64,000 nucleotides of DNA from Peribacillus frigoritolerans (GTDB lineage: Bacteria > Bacillota > Bacilli > Bacillales > DSM-1321): positions 1,662,501 to 1,726,500 of the forward strand of contig JAUPFL010000001.1 of assembly GCA_030562215.1 (NCBI GenBank). The letters are read 5' to 3'. How positions within the stretch are numbered: the first letter of the stretch is position 1; each line of letters starts with the position of its first letter. Below are positions 37,484 to 47,783 of the stretch, one piece after another. The translations under genes and the position numbers were made by a program. The notes beneath the pieces are model-generated. The model worked only from the letters and a program-made list of their open reading frames with translations, was not told the DNA's origin and did not search any database.

Positions 37484-39990
37484 TTACTTGGCACCGTAAC
37501 TAATCAAGTTCGTCATGATTCGATATCCGCCGGGAACCTGGCCTTGAATTTGCCTGTATAGGACAAGGTTTGTGTAGAGGTAGGTGCCATTGCCGTATTT
37601 AGCCATGAGGATTCCGCCATCAAATGGTTCTTCATTTGGATCAGCCATGGAAATGAATGTTTCAAACCGTTCATCCCATTCCATTGGGAAGTACAATCCT
37701 CTTTCTTGGACCCAATTGCTCCAGTCATCACTTGTTATTTTATTTGGATAGTTAAAAAGAGCCGATTCGGGTTTCGAGACGTTTACCGTGGCTTTTTCAT
37801 CGGTTACCCGCCAGCGAATCGAAGGATTCCCGAGGGTAAGGGGATATGGAGCTGTCTTCAGGGCATCCCATCCATCACCCGGTTTATGGTATTGAACGAC
37901 GAGATGACCGCCGTTTTCCACATATTCAAGTAAGCGCGCGTTATTTGCCTTTAAATCTTCCCTTGATAGATAAGCACGGATGCCTGTAACGATCGTGTCA
38001 TATTGACTTAAATCACCTTCAGCTAAATCAGCCGCAGTTAACTTCGTAATGTTCAGGCCTGCATTGCTCAAGTAATCTGCCACTTTATCGAATCCGCTTT
38101 CAATGTACCCCACTTTTAATGAAGCTGGCTTCAAAAGCTCAAATGCAACGGTGTTGATAACTGCTGGGTATTGGTAATAGAATGTTCCGATATGGTCATA
38201 GGAAATTTCCTGAATGGTCGAATCAAAGGTTTTCCCATTGACTGTAGCAGCTGCCTTAATCTGATATTCACCATTTTGAATTGCCTTCGGAGGTCTGAGG
38301 GTGACCTTCACTTGTTTTTCTTCTGATTTTTCATTAAATGATACAGTGGCATTTTTGGGATGAACTCCCCAATTTTCAGGGACTTTTAAAGCGACCTTTG
38401 CTGTTGTTTTTCCTTCTGTATAGTTTTTCAAGGTCACCGTCACTGGGATTTCTTCTTTTACATCTGCTGTATTTACGACGATATCTTCAGGAGACAGGGT
38501 AAGGCCAACGTCGGGCAGGACAGCGATCGTTCCGTCCAATTCTTCCTTGATGGAAGTTTTTGTGCTGCCGTATTTATAAGAAATGCTCGTTGTAATGGTT
38601 GGTTCATCATAGGCATGGTAATAGGCTGCATCTTCAGGGACTTCAACCAGGTAGGTCATCGTTGCTGATTTATTTGGAGCCAGATTGACATCTTTAGCTT
38701 TTGTTTTGATCTTCCATCCTTTAGGCACATTCAATGCAGCAGCGACTTTTTCAAGGTTTGTTTCCCGTTATTCTTCACGGTTACGGTAACATTCGTTCTT
38801 TGGCCTTTCGTAAGGATCTTTGAAGCCGCGTTAGCTTGAACTTCGAGTCCTGAAGAGACATAACTGACGTTTTGCAATTGCTCTTCTTTTAATGAGAGTT
38901 TATGGAGCAGGTCGTTCTTAATGGCAGGGCTTAGCTTTGCCTTTTTGACTTTCGCAGTAATTGAACGAACTTTGGAGAGAGCATTTTGGGATGTTGAAAA
39001 AACACGTTTTTCATTTGGATAAGCCGCAATAACGGCGTCCAAATTCCGTTGCAGGTATTTAAGTTCACCTTTCAATTTTGAAGCTGAGCGAGGGAGTTTT
39101 TCAGCCCATTCAGTAAAATTGTATGGTACACCTGCAAAAAGGTCCGACTCGCTTTTTGTATTAACGGCGCTTTGCTTCAAATCCAGATGGATTTGGCGAG
39201 GTGCTGCAGGGATATCAGAACCCATGCCTTGGCTTTTATGCAGATAGCGTGATTGTTCTCCAAGCTGCGGGTAAGTCATATTGTATATTGGGTCAAATTT
39301 ACCTATTTCAATCGAAGTGGTTGCTTGATCTGCCGAGGAAACGGGCAAATATAACTTTTTCACTTGCCATACCGATAGACCTTGTTTCAATTGTTGTGGA
39401 AACACAGTTGGGTCGGCGGCATCCTTAAAGGCACGTTCACTTAAGATTGTCATTGTTCGATGATGTCCATGCTGGGTATCATCATTTTGAAAGGATGGCA
39501 TCAATATATCCGGCTGATATGTCCGAATAAAGCGGATTAGCCTTTCATAGGTGAGTTCCTCGCCCCATCTTTCCAATGTTTCCTCTGGTGTTTTAGAGAA
39601 GCCGAAATCATAAATGGGATCTGAGGTAGTTTCACTTAGATGATAGGCCTTAACCCCGGTGATTTTTGCAGCTTCTATCATTTCCCTCGAACGGATGATT
39701 CCAAGAGCATTGTCCAGTTCATCCCCAATTTCATTTTGTCCTCCTTCACCACGGTTTGCAATCAGGCTGGATGTCTTAACCCCTAACCCTCTCGATAGAT
39801 AAGCGAGAAAGTCACTGCGTTCATCATCCGGATGGGCACCGCTGTTCAAGAATGTCACGGTCGTCTCGAGCGGCTTGACCGCACTCCATAACTCAACGTT
39901 GGCTTCCTCAGGATTTGCAGCGTTACCCCCAAGCGGCAATAATGCAAGGACCAACCAAAGGGAAAGCAACGATAACAAAGCTTTTTTCAT
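37484..39990 (-). CDS. Secreted PIG-L family deacetylase with C-terminal beta domains (frameshifted)
   Basis: 835-aa exported protein. The signal peptide is residues 1-24 (ending GGNA). The PIG-L zinc motif AHPDDE follows near residue 52, with HGHH near 172, so the N-terminal third is a zinc-dependent N-deacetylase (LmbE-like). The middle holds alternating beta-strand segments like NEW3 domains, and the last third resembles a glutamine-amidotransferase-like domain seen in LmbE fusions. One missing base in the T5 run 38747-38751 splits the frame. It is divergent from a ROK regulator, with palindromes between. The substrate is unknown; an extracellular N-acetylated sugar derivative fits the family. 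Confidence 0.8.
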
Positions 39991-40038
39991 CTTCTTGTAA
40001 CCCCCTTCAACTTTTATAAAACACCTTAAAAAAATGTA

Positions 40039-40063
40039 GGTTAGTAATGTTTTCTAACTAACC
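40039..40063. promoter_or_regulatory. Operator-like palindrome near the PIG-L gene
   Basis: GGTTAGT (40039-40045) and ACTAACC (40057-40063) are perfect arms with an 11-nt spacer, 50 nt upstream of the PIG-L start. The TTAGT/ACTAA half-sites match those of the second palindrome at 40206-40222, so one regulator may bind both. Confidence 0.6.
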
Positions 40064-40205
40064 AGACGGAAAAAAACATATCTAATAAATAGCACTAATG
40101 GTTATAAATGTAAATAATACGAAGTAATTATTTAAGGTTGAACATTTTAAATGTTCAGAAAAATAACTTGTCCGTTGAATATTTTTAAGTTATATTTTTA
40201 CTTAA

Positions 40206-40222
40206 TTAGTAAGATTTACTAA
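40206..40222. promoter_or_regulatory. Operator-like palindrome before the ROK gene
   Basis: TTAGTAAGATTTACTAA is a perfect 7-3-7 inverted repeat, 25 nt before the ROK start. ROK repressors (XylR, NagC) bind similar AT-rich repeats containing TTAGT-type halves, so autoregulation is likely. Confidence 0.65.
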
Positions 40223-40247
40223 CTAAATGATGTAAGGCCGTGATGTG

Positions 40248-41471
40248 ATGAGTTTTAAAAGAACACCCAGTCATCAAAAATATGTAAATAAAAAAAGAAT
40301 CATTCAATGCATCCAGGAATGTTCACCCATTTCAAGAGCTGAAATCGCCGTTAAGCTTCAGCTAAGCAAACCAACAGTTTCTCAGGCTGTGGATGAACTT
40401 ATACAGGAGAAATGGGTATTGGAGAAAGGAATAGGAGAATCCTCATCTCAAGGCGGGAGGAGGCCCATCCAGCTCTTTTTTAATGAAAAGGCTGCCTATA
40501 TCATCGGTGTCGATATAGGCGGGACGAAAGTGAAAATCGTTTTAAGTGATTTAAGCGGCAACATCCTTGCCGGCACTAGTTTTTCAACTAACACTTATTT
40601 AAAATCAGGGCTTCTTAAACAAATGGCGATTGAAACGGAACGGTTAATTGCAAAGAATCAGATTGCGAAAGTAAGGATATTGGGGATGGGAGTCGGTATC
40701 CCTGGTATTACGCAAACGGCAAGCGGATTGGTAATAGAGGCACCGAGTTTAGGATGGGTACAATATCCATTTATAGCAGAAGCGAAGCGTTATTTTGATT
40801 TCCCGATCTTTCTGGACAATGATGTAAACGCGGCTGCACTAGGTGAACAGTGGCTGGGTAATGCACAAAATAAGCGGAATCTGCTGTTCATTGCGGTGGG
40901 CACGGGGATCGGAAGCGGCATTATCTTGAATAACCAGTTATACAGAGGGGCTTCCAGTGCAGCTGGCGAAATGGGATATATGGTGACGGACAAAGAGGAT
41001 ATAAAACGTGAATTCAAGCCGATTTTCCATAGATACGGCTATTTGGAAAGTGTTGCAGGAGGAAAGTCGATTGGCGGTCATTTCACCAGGGAGGTCCTCA
41101 AGGATCCTCATCATTTTTTATTCGAACGGGCCAAATCTTCCGAACTATCGGGGAGTATGCTTTTTTGCAGCAAAAAAGGAGACACGACAGCCATTGCCGT
41201 CATAAATGAAGCCATCGAACATTTAGCCTGCGGAATTGTCAATGCGGCTAGTTTGCTAAATCCGGAAGTGATCATTTTAGGAGGTGGTGTATTAAATTCT
41301 TCTGAATACATTTTACCTAGAATTCGGGAGATCGTTGATCGATATCTTCCAAGTTTAGTAGAAATGAAAACTTCACAACTGGGAGAAAACGCAGGAGTGC
41401 TTGGAGCGGTTTCCCTATTCTTAAGGGAACATGATGGCATTTTGAATTTTCGTGATGAGGGGGATTATTAA
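40248..41471 (+). CDS. ROK family transcriptional regulator
   Basis: 407-aa regulator with an N-terminal winged helix (ISRAEIAVKLQLSKPTVSQA, about residues 20-45) and a ROK sugar-kinase-like domain starting GVDIGGTKVKIVL. The usual ROK zinc motif CxCGxxGC after the conserved histidine is not seen: the region reads FHRYGYLESVAGG. So the metal site seems lost, and the effector may differ from usual sugars. The stop TAA shares its last A with the ATG of the downstream lipoprotein gene. It probably controls the ABC operon and the divergent PIG-L gene. Confidence 0.85.
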   Translation: MSFKRTPSHQKYVNKKRIIQCIQECSPISRAEIAVKLQLSKPTVSQAVDELIQEKWVLEKGIGESSSQGGRRPIQLFFNEKAAYIIGVDIGGTKVKIVLSDLSGNILAGTSFSTNTYLKSGLLKQMAIETERLIAKNQIAKVRILGMGVGIPGITQTASGLVIEAPSLGWVQYPFIAEAKRYFDFPIFLDNDVNAAALGEQWLGNAQNKRNLLFIAVGTGIGSGIILNNQLYRGASSAAGEMGYMVTDKEDIKREFKPIFHRYGYLESVAGGKSIGGHFTREVLKDPHHFLFERAKSSELSGSMLFCSKKGDTTAIAVINEAIEHLACGIVNAASLLNPEVIILGGGVLNSSEYILPRIREIVDRYLPSLVEMKTSQLGENAGVLGAVSLFLREHDGILNFRDEGDY

Positions 41472-42562
41472 TGAAAAATAGGAAAAAGTCGCTTGTTTCA
41501 GTACTGACCTTATCGGCAGCGCTATTGATTTCGGGATGTAACGGTACAGATACGAAAACGAATTCGGATACTGGCGGTGCCAAGGGAGAAAAGGGTGAGC
41601 TGGAAGATAAAATCGTTGTTTATTCACCGCATGGCAAAGATATTTTATCAAAATTCGAAAAGCAGTTCGAAGATAAGTATGGTATTGATGTTGAGTGGCT
41701 TGATATGGGTTCCCAGGAAATTCTTGACCGTGTTCGATCAGAGAAAAGCAATCCGCAGGCAGACGTTTGGTGGGGTGCACCTTCCACGAACTTCAATCAA
41801 GCAAAGGATGATGGGCTGCTGGCTGCTTATAAGCCTAGTTATTCCGATAATCTCGATGAAGGATTCCGCGATCCGGAATGGTATTGGACAGGAACGAGCC
41901 AGACACCGGAAGTCATCATGTATAACAGCAAAGAGCTATCAAAAGACGAGGTACCGAAAGATTGGGATGAGCTGCTTGATCCCAAGTGGAAAGACGAAAT
42001 AATCATCCGCTATCCGTTAGCCTCCGGAACGATGAGGACAATTTTTTCTGCGATGATCTATCGTACGTATAAGGATACAAATGATCCGAAAGAAGGGTAT
42101 GACTGGTTAAAGAAGCTCGACCAAAACACAAAGGAATATTCAGCGAATCCTGAAATGATGTATAACAAGGTAGCCAAAGGAGAGGGGTCACTTTCCGTTT
42201 GGGCAATGCCGGATGTTGTCATGCTTAAGGAAAATAAAAATTATCCATTTGAGTTCGTCATTCCGAAAAGCGGAACACCAGTATTGACAGAAGGTATCGC
42301 CATCGTTGAAGGTGCCAAGCATCCAAAAGCGGCAGAGGCCTTTTATGAGTTTGTGAATACACCTGAAGCCGCAAAAACTTTGGCAGAAGAATTTTACAGG
42401 ATTCCGACCAGAAGTGATGTGAAGGGTTTACCTGAATGGATCACGGAAACAGAAATTAAAGCGATGGATATTGATTGGAATGCATTCGAGGAAAAAGGTG
42501 ACGAGTGGATGAAATACTGGGACGAAAATATTAAAAGTGGAGATAAAGAAATTAAAGAATAA
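41471..42562 (+). CDS. ABC transporter substrate-binding lipoprotein, family 1 (FbpA/AfuA-like)
   Basis: 363-aa lipoprotein; lipobox ISGC with cysteine near residue 23. The mature protein begins KIVVYSPHGKDILSKFEKQF and contains PQADVWWGAPSTNF and a GTMRTIFSAM stretch, as in iron(III), 2-aminoethylphosphonate and thiamine-type binding proteins of the extracellular family 1. The usual iron-binding tyrosine pair is not obvious, so iron is not assured. First gene after the ROK regulator and translationally coupled to it. Confidence 0.88.
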   Translation: MKNRKKSLVSVLTLSAALLISGCNGTDTKTNSDTGGAKGEKGELEDKIVVYSPHGKDILSKFEKQFEDKYGIDVEWLDMGSQEILDRVRSEKSNPQADVWWGAPSTNFNQAKDDGLLAAYKPSYSDNLDEGFRDPEWYWTGTSQTPEVIMYNSKELSKDEVPKDWDELLDPKWKDEIIIRYPLASGTMRTIFSAMIYRTYKDTNDPKEGYDWLKKLDQNTKEYSANPEMMYNKVAKGEGSLSVWAMPDVVMLKENKNYPFEFVIPKSGTPVLTEGIAIVEGAKHPKAAEAFYEFVNTPEAAKTLAEEFYRIPTRSDVKGLPEWITETEIKAMDIDWNAFEEKGDEWMKYWDENIKSGDKEIKE

Positions 42563-42577
42563 GGAAGTGTCGTTGGG

Positions 42578-43690
42578 ATGGCGTCAATAAAAATGGAAAA
42601 TGTCCAAAAAGCCTTCGGGAAAACGATAGCTGTTGACCAGTTAAATCTGGAAATCAAAGAAGGTGAGTTTTTTACCTTTCTTGGTCCAAGCGGCTGCGGT
42701 AAAACGACAACGCTTCGGATGATTGCCGGTTTTTATTATCCGACAAAAGGTGTCGTCCGATTTGGCGACAAAGATATGACGCGTGTACCTCCGGAGAAAA
42801 GAAATACAGGCATGGTTTTTCAAAACTATGCCCTCTTTCCCCACATGACTGTTTTTGAAAATGTAGCGTTTGGCCTGCGTGTCAGAAAGGTTTCTCCTGC
42901 TGACTTAAAAAGGAGAGTGCTGGATGCCCTCCAAAAGGTCAGGCTGGAGAGCTATTCGGATCGTCAAGTGAGCCAGTTAAGCGGAGGACAGCAGCAGCGG
43001 GTGGCCCTTGCGAGAGCACTGGTCATTGAACCGGAGATATTACTGCTGGATGAACCATTAAGTAATCTGGATGCCAAGCTTCGTGATGAAATGAGAGTGG
43101 AAATCTTAAGGCTGCAGCGTGATTATAAGATTACCACCATTTATGTCACACATGATCAGGCTGAGGCATTATCCATGAGTGATCGGATCGCCGTGTTCAA
43201 TTATGGTGTATGTCACCAGGTCGGGACGCCAACAGAAATTTATAATCGGCCGGCCAATGACTTTGTGGCGAGTTTTATAGGCGAGATTAATCTATTGACC
43301 GTTCAAGTCGAAAAAGTTCAACAAGATAATATAGAGGTTGCCCTTAAAGGTAGTGAACAACCGATTAAATTGAATGTGGAAAATCAAGCTAGAGAAGGAA
43401 TTTCAATCTTACAGACTGATGTTGACCTTGCTGTTTCGATTCGTCCTGAAGCAATCAGAATTCTGGATGTGACCGAAGAAGGAATGAATATCTTTAAAGG
43501 TAAAATAAATTCCGTCCAATTCTTTGGATCTGTTGTGAATGTCATGGTGGATGTTCAAGACGTGTCACTAAGGGTCGACGTATTTAACACCCATGATTTT
43601 GGATACTTTTATCAAGGAAAGGAAGTGTATGTCCAGCTTCCCGAGAAACAGCTGCGTCTTATTCCTGTCATAAGCGGTGATGCTCCATGA
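42578..43690 (+). CDS. ABC transporter ATP-binding protein (PotA/FbpC-like)
   Basis: 370-aa ATPase with Walker A GPSGCGKTT, Q-loop VFQNYALFPH, signature LSGGQQQR and Walker B ILLLDEPLSNLDAK. A C-terminal TOBE-like regulatory domain (about residues 240-365) marks the polyamine/iron/phosphonate type. It overlaps the permease gene by 4 nt (ATGA). Substrate unknown, shared with its neighbours. Confidence 0.93.
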   Translation: MASIKMENVQKAFGKTIAVDQLNLEIKEGEFFTFLGPSGCGKTTTLRMIAGFYYPTKGVVRFGDKDMTRVPPEKRNTGMVFQNYALFPHMTVFENVAFGLRVRKVSPADLKRRVLDALQKVRLESYSDRQVSQLSGGQQQRVALARALVIEPEILLLDEPLSNLDAKLRDEMRVEILRLQRDYKITTIYVTHDQAEALSMSDRIAVFNYGVCHQVGTPTEIYNRPANDFVASFIGEINLLTVQVEKVQQDNIEVALKGSEQPIKLNVENQAREGISILQTDVDLAVSIRPEAIRILDVTEEGMNIFKGKINSVQFFGSVVNVMVDVQDVSLRVDVFNTHDFGYFYQGKEVYVQLPEKQLRLIPVISGDAP

Positions 43691-45374
43691 TTAAAAATCG
43701 TGATACGAGATTGACGGTTTGGCTCCTTCTACCAGTTGCATTGGTGCTTGTAGCATATGTACTCTACCCATCGTTGAGGACCTTTATAGAAAGTCTGCAA
43801 AAAGACGGAATGATATCCCTTGGAAATTATCAGGACTTCTTCGTACAGGAATCGAAAACGAACTTAGAGGCTCTTTGGAATTCTGTTTATATATCCTTAT
43901 TGAGTGTATTGGTCAGTGCCTTGATTGGCATTCCGCTCGCATTCATTTTTAACCGTTACGATTTTCCCGGCAGAAGCTTCTTTTCATCAGCAGCGATTTT
44001 GCCGATTGTCCTGCCATCATTGGTAGGGGTCATGGCCTTTATGTTTTTATATGGAGAATCGGGATTGGTTCCAAATGCCATCAAGGACCTGTTTGGTCTT
44101 GATAAGGTTCCATTCAAGATTGGCGGGGTGTCGGGAATTCTTATCGTGCATGCCTATACGATGTATGTTTATTTTTATATGACTGTATCCGCTGCAATCA
44201 ATAAAATAGATCCCTCACTTGAAGAAGCCGCTTATAACTTAGGCGCAAATAAATTCAAGGTTTTTTGGAAGGTGACATTTCCATTATTGACACCTGCCAT
44301 CGTTGCCGCCTCTTTACTAGTTTTCATGATATCAATGGCTTCTTTCAGTGCCCCGTTTTTTTTAGCTGGCGGATACAGGGTGTTGAGCCTGCAAATTTAT
44401 TTTTCAAAAATCAATGGTGATATGGAAATTGCCGCTACTCAATCGGTCATTCTATCCATCGTTTCGATTTCATTTCTATTATTCATGCGTTGGTATCAGA
44501 ATAGGAAGGATTATCGCATGGCTTCGAAAGGAATTGGCGCACATAGGAGTGAAGTGAAGAACCCGTTCATGAAATGGGTGATGGTCGTAACGGGTATCAT
44601 CGGCGTAATTATTCTGCTTTTACCGCATTTTACGATTCTTTTGCTTTCACTAGTACCGGATGGAACCTGGACATTTCAAACGTACCCCACAGTATTTAAT
44701 GTGGAAAATTACCGGCTTTTGTTTGAAGATCCTAATATCTTCAAACCGTTACGAAATAGTTTACTGATGGCGGTCATTGCAACGTTGGCAAATCTGGTGT
44801 TTGGGGTCATAGCGTCCTATGTACTTGTCAAACGGAAATTCGTCGGGAAAAGCCTTGTCGATATTCTAGTCATGATTCCTTGGGCGTTGCCTGCAACGGT
44901 CATAGGGATGAACTTGATATTCGCATTCAATGAACCTAGCGTTTTTTCCTTTGGTCAAATATTGGTAGGAACATTTTGGATTTTGCCGCTTGCCTATTTC
45001 ATCAGGCATATTCCACTCGTTGTCCGCTCGACTAATGCCGTTCTGGAGCAGCTGGATGATTCGATTGAGGAAGCAGCCAGAAACTTGGGGGCTAAGTGGT
45101 TTTATACCTTCAGAAGGGTCATATTTCCGATTATTATGCCAGGTGTTTTATCAGGGACATTATTGGCATTTATCGAATCTGTGGGGAATTCCCGACCTCG
45201 GTCCTGTTGTACACGATTTCAAACAGGCCCATATCCATTGAAATCATGAATCAGCTTAGAATGTTCAATATGGGGCAGGCAGCCGCATATGGGATGATTC
45301 AAATCACGCTGATTGTAATCGTTCTCTTTATTTCGAACAAGTTTTTTGGAATCAAAGCGGAAAAAGCTTTATAA
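43687..45374 (+). CDS. Fused ABC permease with two transmembrane halves (frameshifted)
   Basis: 562-aa protein with two permease domains, as in FbpB-type iron and 2-aminoethylphosphonate transporters. EAA loops appear twice: EEAAYNLGANKFKVFWKVTF and EEAARNLGAKWFYTFRRVIF. One missing G in the run 45183-45186 shifts the last 62 residues (EFPTSVLLYTISNRPISIEI and two final helices) into the next frame. With it restored the protein ends at 45374, 15 nt before the lyase gene. Sequencing error is the simplest reading. Confidence 0.9.
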
Positions 45375-45389
45375 ATCGGAGGTTCAAAG

Positions 45390-46874
45390 ATGAGCAGGCT
45401 TGAAGAGTTTATCAAAAATGAAGGTAGTGTCTTTCCCGGAAAAACCTATGCTAGAGAGCTTCTGATGCCTGTTTTTAATGATCAAAGAGATTACTTATTT
45501 CATGCAATGTTCGATATTCATCGGGCACATGTCATCATGCTCTCGGAACAAAAGATCATTAAAGATGAAGAGGCGAGAACCATGCTTGATGGGATTCGGA
45601 AAGTGGCCCAAACAGATCTCGCCCAGTTGACCTATCAGCCCCAATTCGAAGACTTATTCTTTATGATGGAGGCAAAGATCGGTGAGGAAATCGGTCATGA
45701 ACTTGCAGGGAAGATTCATATCGGCCGCAGTCGTAATGATATGGGAGTTGCAATGTACCGGCTTGTTTTGAGAGGTCATCTGCTCCAATTGATAGGCTAT
45801 GCAAACCAATTGAATGAAGCATTCTTAGTGCAGGCTGAAAAACATACAGAAACCTATATTACAGGTTATACGCATACCCAACCGGCTCAGCCGACTACAA
45901 TAGGACATTACTTTTTAGCCATTTATGATGTGCTTCAAAGGGATATTGGCAGATTGTGGTCAGCCTATGAAACGGTTAACCAATCCCCTTTGGGTGCGGC
46001 CGCGTTAACGACCACCGGTTTTCCGATCAGTCGGAACCGTACTGCTGATCTGCTTGGGTTTGATTCGGTTATTGAGAATTCCTATGACTCGATAGGCGGG
46101 GCAGATTATTTATTGGAAACCGCAACTGCAATCATGACGTGCATGGTCAATACAGGGAGATGGATTCAAGATTTCCTGCAGCATGTGACAAGGGAGTTTG
46201 GAACATTTCATGTGGCGGATCCTTATGTTCAAGTGAGCAGCATCATGCCGCAAAAAAGAAATCCAGTCTCAATTGAACATTCCCGTTCAATTGCAAGCAG
46301 TGCGTATGGTGATGCACTTGCTGCAATGAATATGATCCACAATACACCATTTGGTGATATCGTCGATACGGAAGATGATTTACAGCCGCATTTATATCGA
46401 GCTTTTTCGAATGCAGGCCGTGTCATGAAACTAATGTATGCCGTCATATCGACTTTGAAAGTAAATGAAGAACATACAAAGAAAATGGCCGCAAAATCCA
46501 GTATAACGGTTACTGAATTAGCGGATACCCTATCAAGAGATTACGACATATCCTTTAGAAAAGCCCATTCCATAGCCAGTACTATTGCAAAACGGTCAAT
46601 TAGTGAAGGGAAAGAGCTATATGATTGGGACACACAAGAAATCAACAGTATCATCAATGAATTCGTTTCAGTGAACATAGCTGAAGACGAATGGAAAAAA
46701 ATAATCTCTCCCGAATATTTTGTGGAGATAAGAAGCATTCAAGGCGGGCCCTCCCCGAAAGAGGTTACGAGAATGATTGTAAATAGAAAACAAAAACTGG
46801 AACAAGAGTTGCAAGAATATAAGAAAATGGTCAAAGAATTGAATGATCGCAGGAAGGCTTTAGTGGATTACTGA
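45390..46874 (+). CDS. Argininosuccinate lyase-like enzyme of unknown substrate
   Basis: 494-aa member of the fumarase/aspartase superfamily, ArgH branch. The catalytic-loop signature SSIMPQKRNP spans residues 283-292, with GRSRNDM at 112-118 and HTQPAQPTT at 162-170. True ArgH proteins have GRSRNDQ and HLQxAQP here, so substrate-contact positions differ. The gene is last in a ROK/ABC operon, with no arginine genes nearby, so arginine synthesis is unlikely. Lyases of this branch also cleave N-substituted aspartates such as EDDS. That the imported compound is such an aminopolycarboxylate is my inference only. Confidence 0.8.
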   Translation: MSRLEEFIKNEGSVFPGKTYARELLMPVFNDQRDYLFHAMFDIHRAHVIMLSEQKIIKDEEARTMLDGIRKVAQTDLAQLTYQPQFEDLFFMMEAKIGEEIGHELAGKIHIGRSRNDMGVAMYRLVLRGHLLQLIGYANQLNEAFLVQAEKHTETYITGYTHTQPAQPTTIGHYFLAIYDVLQRDIGRLWSAYETVNQSPLGAAALTTTGFPISRNRTADLLGFDSVIENSYDSIGGADYLLETATAIMTCMVNTGRWIQDFLQHVTREFGTFHVADPYVQVSSIMPQKRNPVSIEHSRSIASSAYGDALAAMNMIHNTPFGDIVDTEDDLQPHLYRAFSNAGRVMKLMYAVISTLKVNEEHTKKMAAKSSITVTELADTLSRDYDISFRKAHSIASTIAKRSISEGKELYDWDTQEINSIINEFVSVNIAEDEWKKIISPEYFVEIRSIQGGPSPKEVTRMIVNRKQKLEQELQEYKKMVKELNDRRKALVDY

Positions 46875-46912
46875 AGGTACGGGGTAAAAAGGAAATGAGC
46901 TTTAACGGACAT

Positions 46913-47059
46913 GAAATTCGCGAGTATTTGCACCAATTCATAAGTAAAAGCATGAAACTCACGAGTATTTGCACCAAATTCACGAGTAAAAGCATGAAAC
47001 TCACGAGTATTTGTTCCAATTCATGAGTAAAAGCATGAAACTCACGAGTAAAAGCCCGA
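46913..47059 (+). repeat. Tandem repeat array built on CACGAGTA, locus 1
   Basis: Seven diverged units of about 19-22 bp. They alternate between GAAACTCACGAGTATTTGCA-type and AATTCACGAGTAAAAGCAT-type units, so the higher-order period is about 41 bp and 3.5 times repeated. Intergenic, after the lyase gene. A related array lies at 53315-53422. Confidence 0.8.
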
Positions 47060-47281
47060 ACCTCCTGAAGAGCGTATTTTTGTCGGCTTGGACGAAATAC
47101 GATGCATTTTATCTGTTAACAGAGAAAGCTTCCTATTTTATGATATATAGTCATTCTTTATTAGGGTGGCTATTTTTTTGAATTTTATTGAAACTGAGAT
47201 ATCCCCACTAACAATAAATGTAGATTATTTCCAAAGGCAATGCCGTTATTTGTAAAATATATAATATGAGGCGGAATGTTA

Positions 47282-47488
47282 ATGTCAAATAGATTTCAGT
47301 TCGGTTTTATCCTGATTTTAATAGCTTTCGTAATATCGATTATTTTTTGCTTGAATCCGGAAGCTTTATTAAGAGGTGGATATGACTTAGCTATTGATGG
47401 TCTGGTAGTATCCAGAACCTTGATGATTATTTTTTCGTTGTATTTATTAGTTAAAATAGGGGATTTGTTTATAAACAGAAAAGATTAA
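47282..47488 (+). CDS. Small two-helix membrane protein (68 aa), unknown
   Basis: Two hydrophobic segments (about residues 5-24 and 41-60) and a basic C-terminus. ATG 47282 follows GAGGCGG. TATAAT near 47261 is a candidate -10 box. No family recognised. Its neighbours are repeat sequences on both sides. Confidence 0.6.
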   Translation: MSNRFQFGFILILIAFVISIIFCLNPEALLRGGYDLAIDGLVVSRTLMIIFSLYLLVKIGDLFINRKD

Positions 47489-47607
47489 TAGTCTAAAATG
47501 AGACTTCCTATAATCAAACTTGAGAAAAAGGACATTATGCTTTGTCTGTCAATAATAAGGAAGGCTCAGTCTTTTGACTATAGTTTTTTTAGGTTTTTAC
47601 AATTTGA

Positions 47608-47717
47608 GCGAGTGCCTGAGGGGTCTCCCCTGAAACGCTTTTCTAAGCAGGAGTCCGTACACCCGCTCCAATCAACTTTGTTTTAACTTTCTGATAGAAT
47701 CCTATTGTCTACAAACT
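47608..47717 (-). repeat. GC-rich Bacillaceae repeat, copy 3 (reverse orientation)
   Basis: The reverse complement begins CTCAGTTTGTAGACAATAGG and continues AAGTTGATTGGAGCGGGTGT, GACTCCTGCTTAGAAAAGCG, matching copy 2 over its first half; the 3' part is shortened. An 18-bp direct repeat, AGGCTCAGTCTTTTGACT, flanks it at 47562-47579 and 47719-47736. Confidence 0.75.
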
Positions 47718-47743
47718 GAGGCTCAGTCTTTTGACTGAGCCTC
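47718..47743 (-). terminator. Perfect hairpin beyond the sodium symporter gene
   Basis: GAGGCTCAGTC and GACTGAGCCTC pair perfectly around a 4-nt loop. It lies downstream of the symporter gene on the minus strand and abuts repeat copy 3. There is no long T tract, so terminator function is only likely. Confidence 0.5.
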
Positions 47744-47783
47744 CAATGTTTATTTATCCAGAATAACCAGTTTCAAAGTTGCT

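Noticed and set aside
45390..46874. Arginine biosynthesis argH
   Set aside because: No arg genes nearby, it ends a ROK/ABC operon, and active-site motif residues differ from ArgH.
46913..47059. CRISPR array
   Set aside because: The units are contiguous and degenerate, with no unique spacers of constant length and no cas genes.
47066..47281. Possible regulatory RNA between the repeat array and the 68-aa gene
   Set aside because: Only a weak TAGTCA/TGGCTA pairing near 47147-47171 was found; no known motif.
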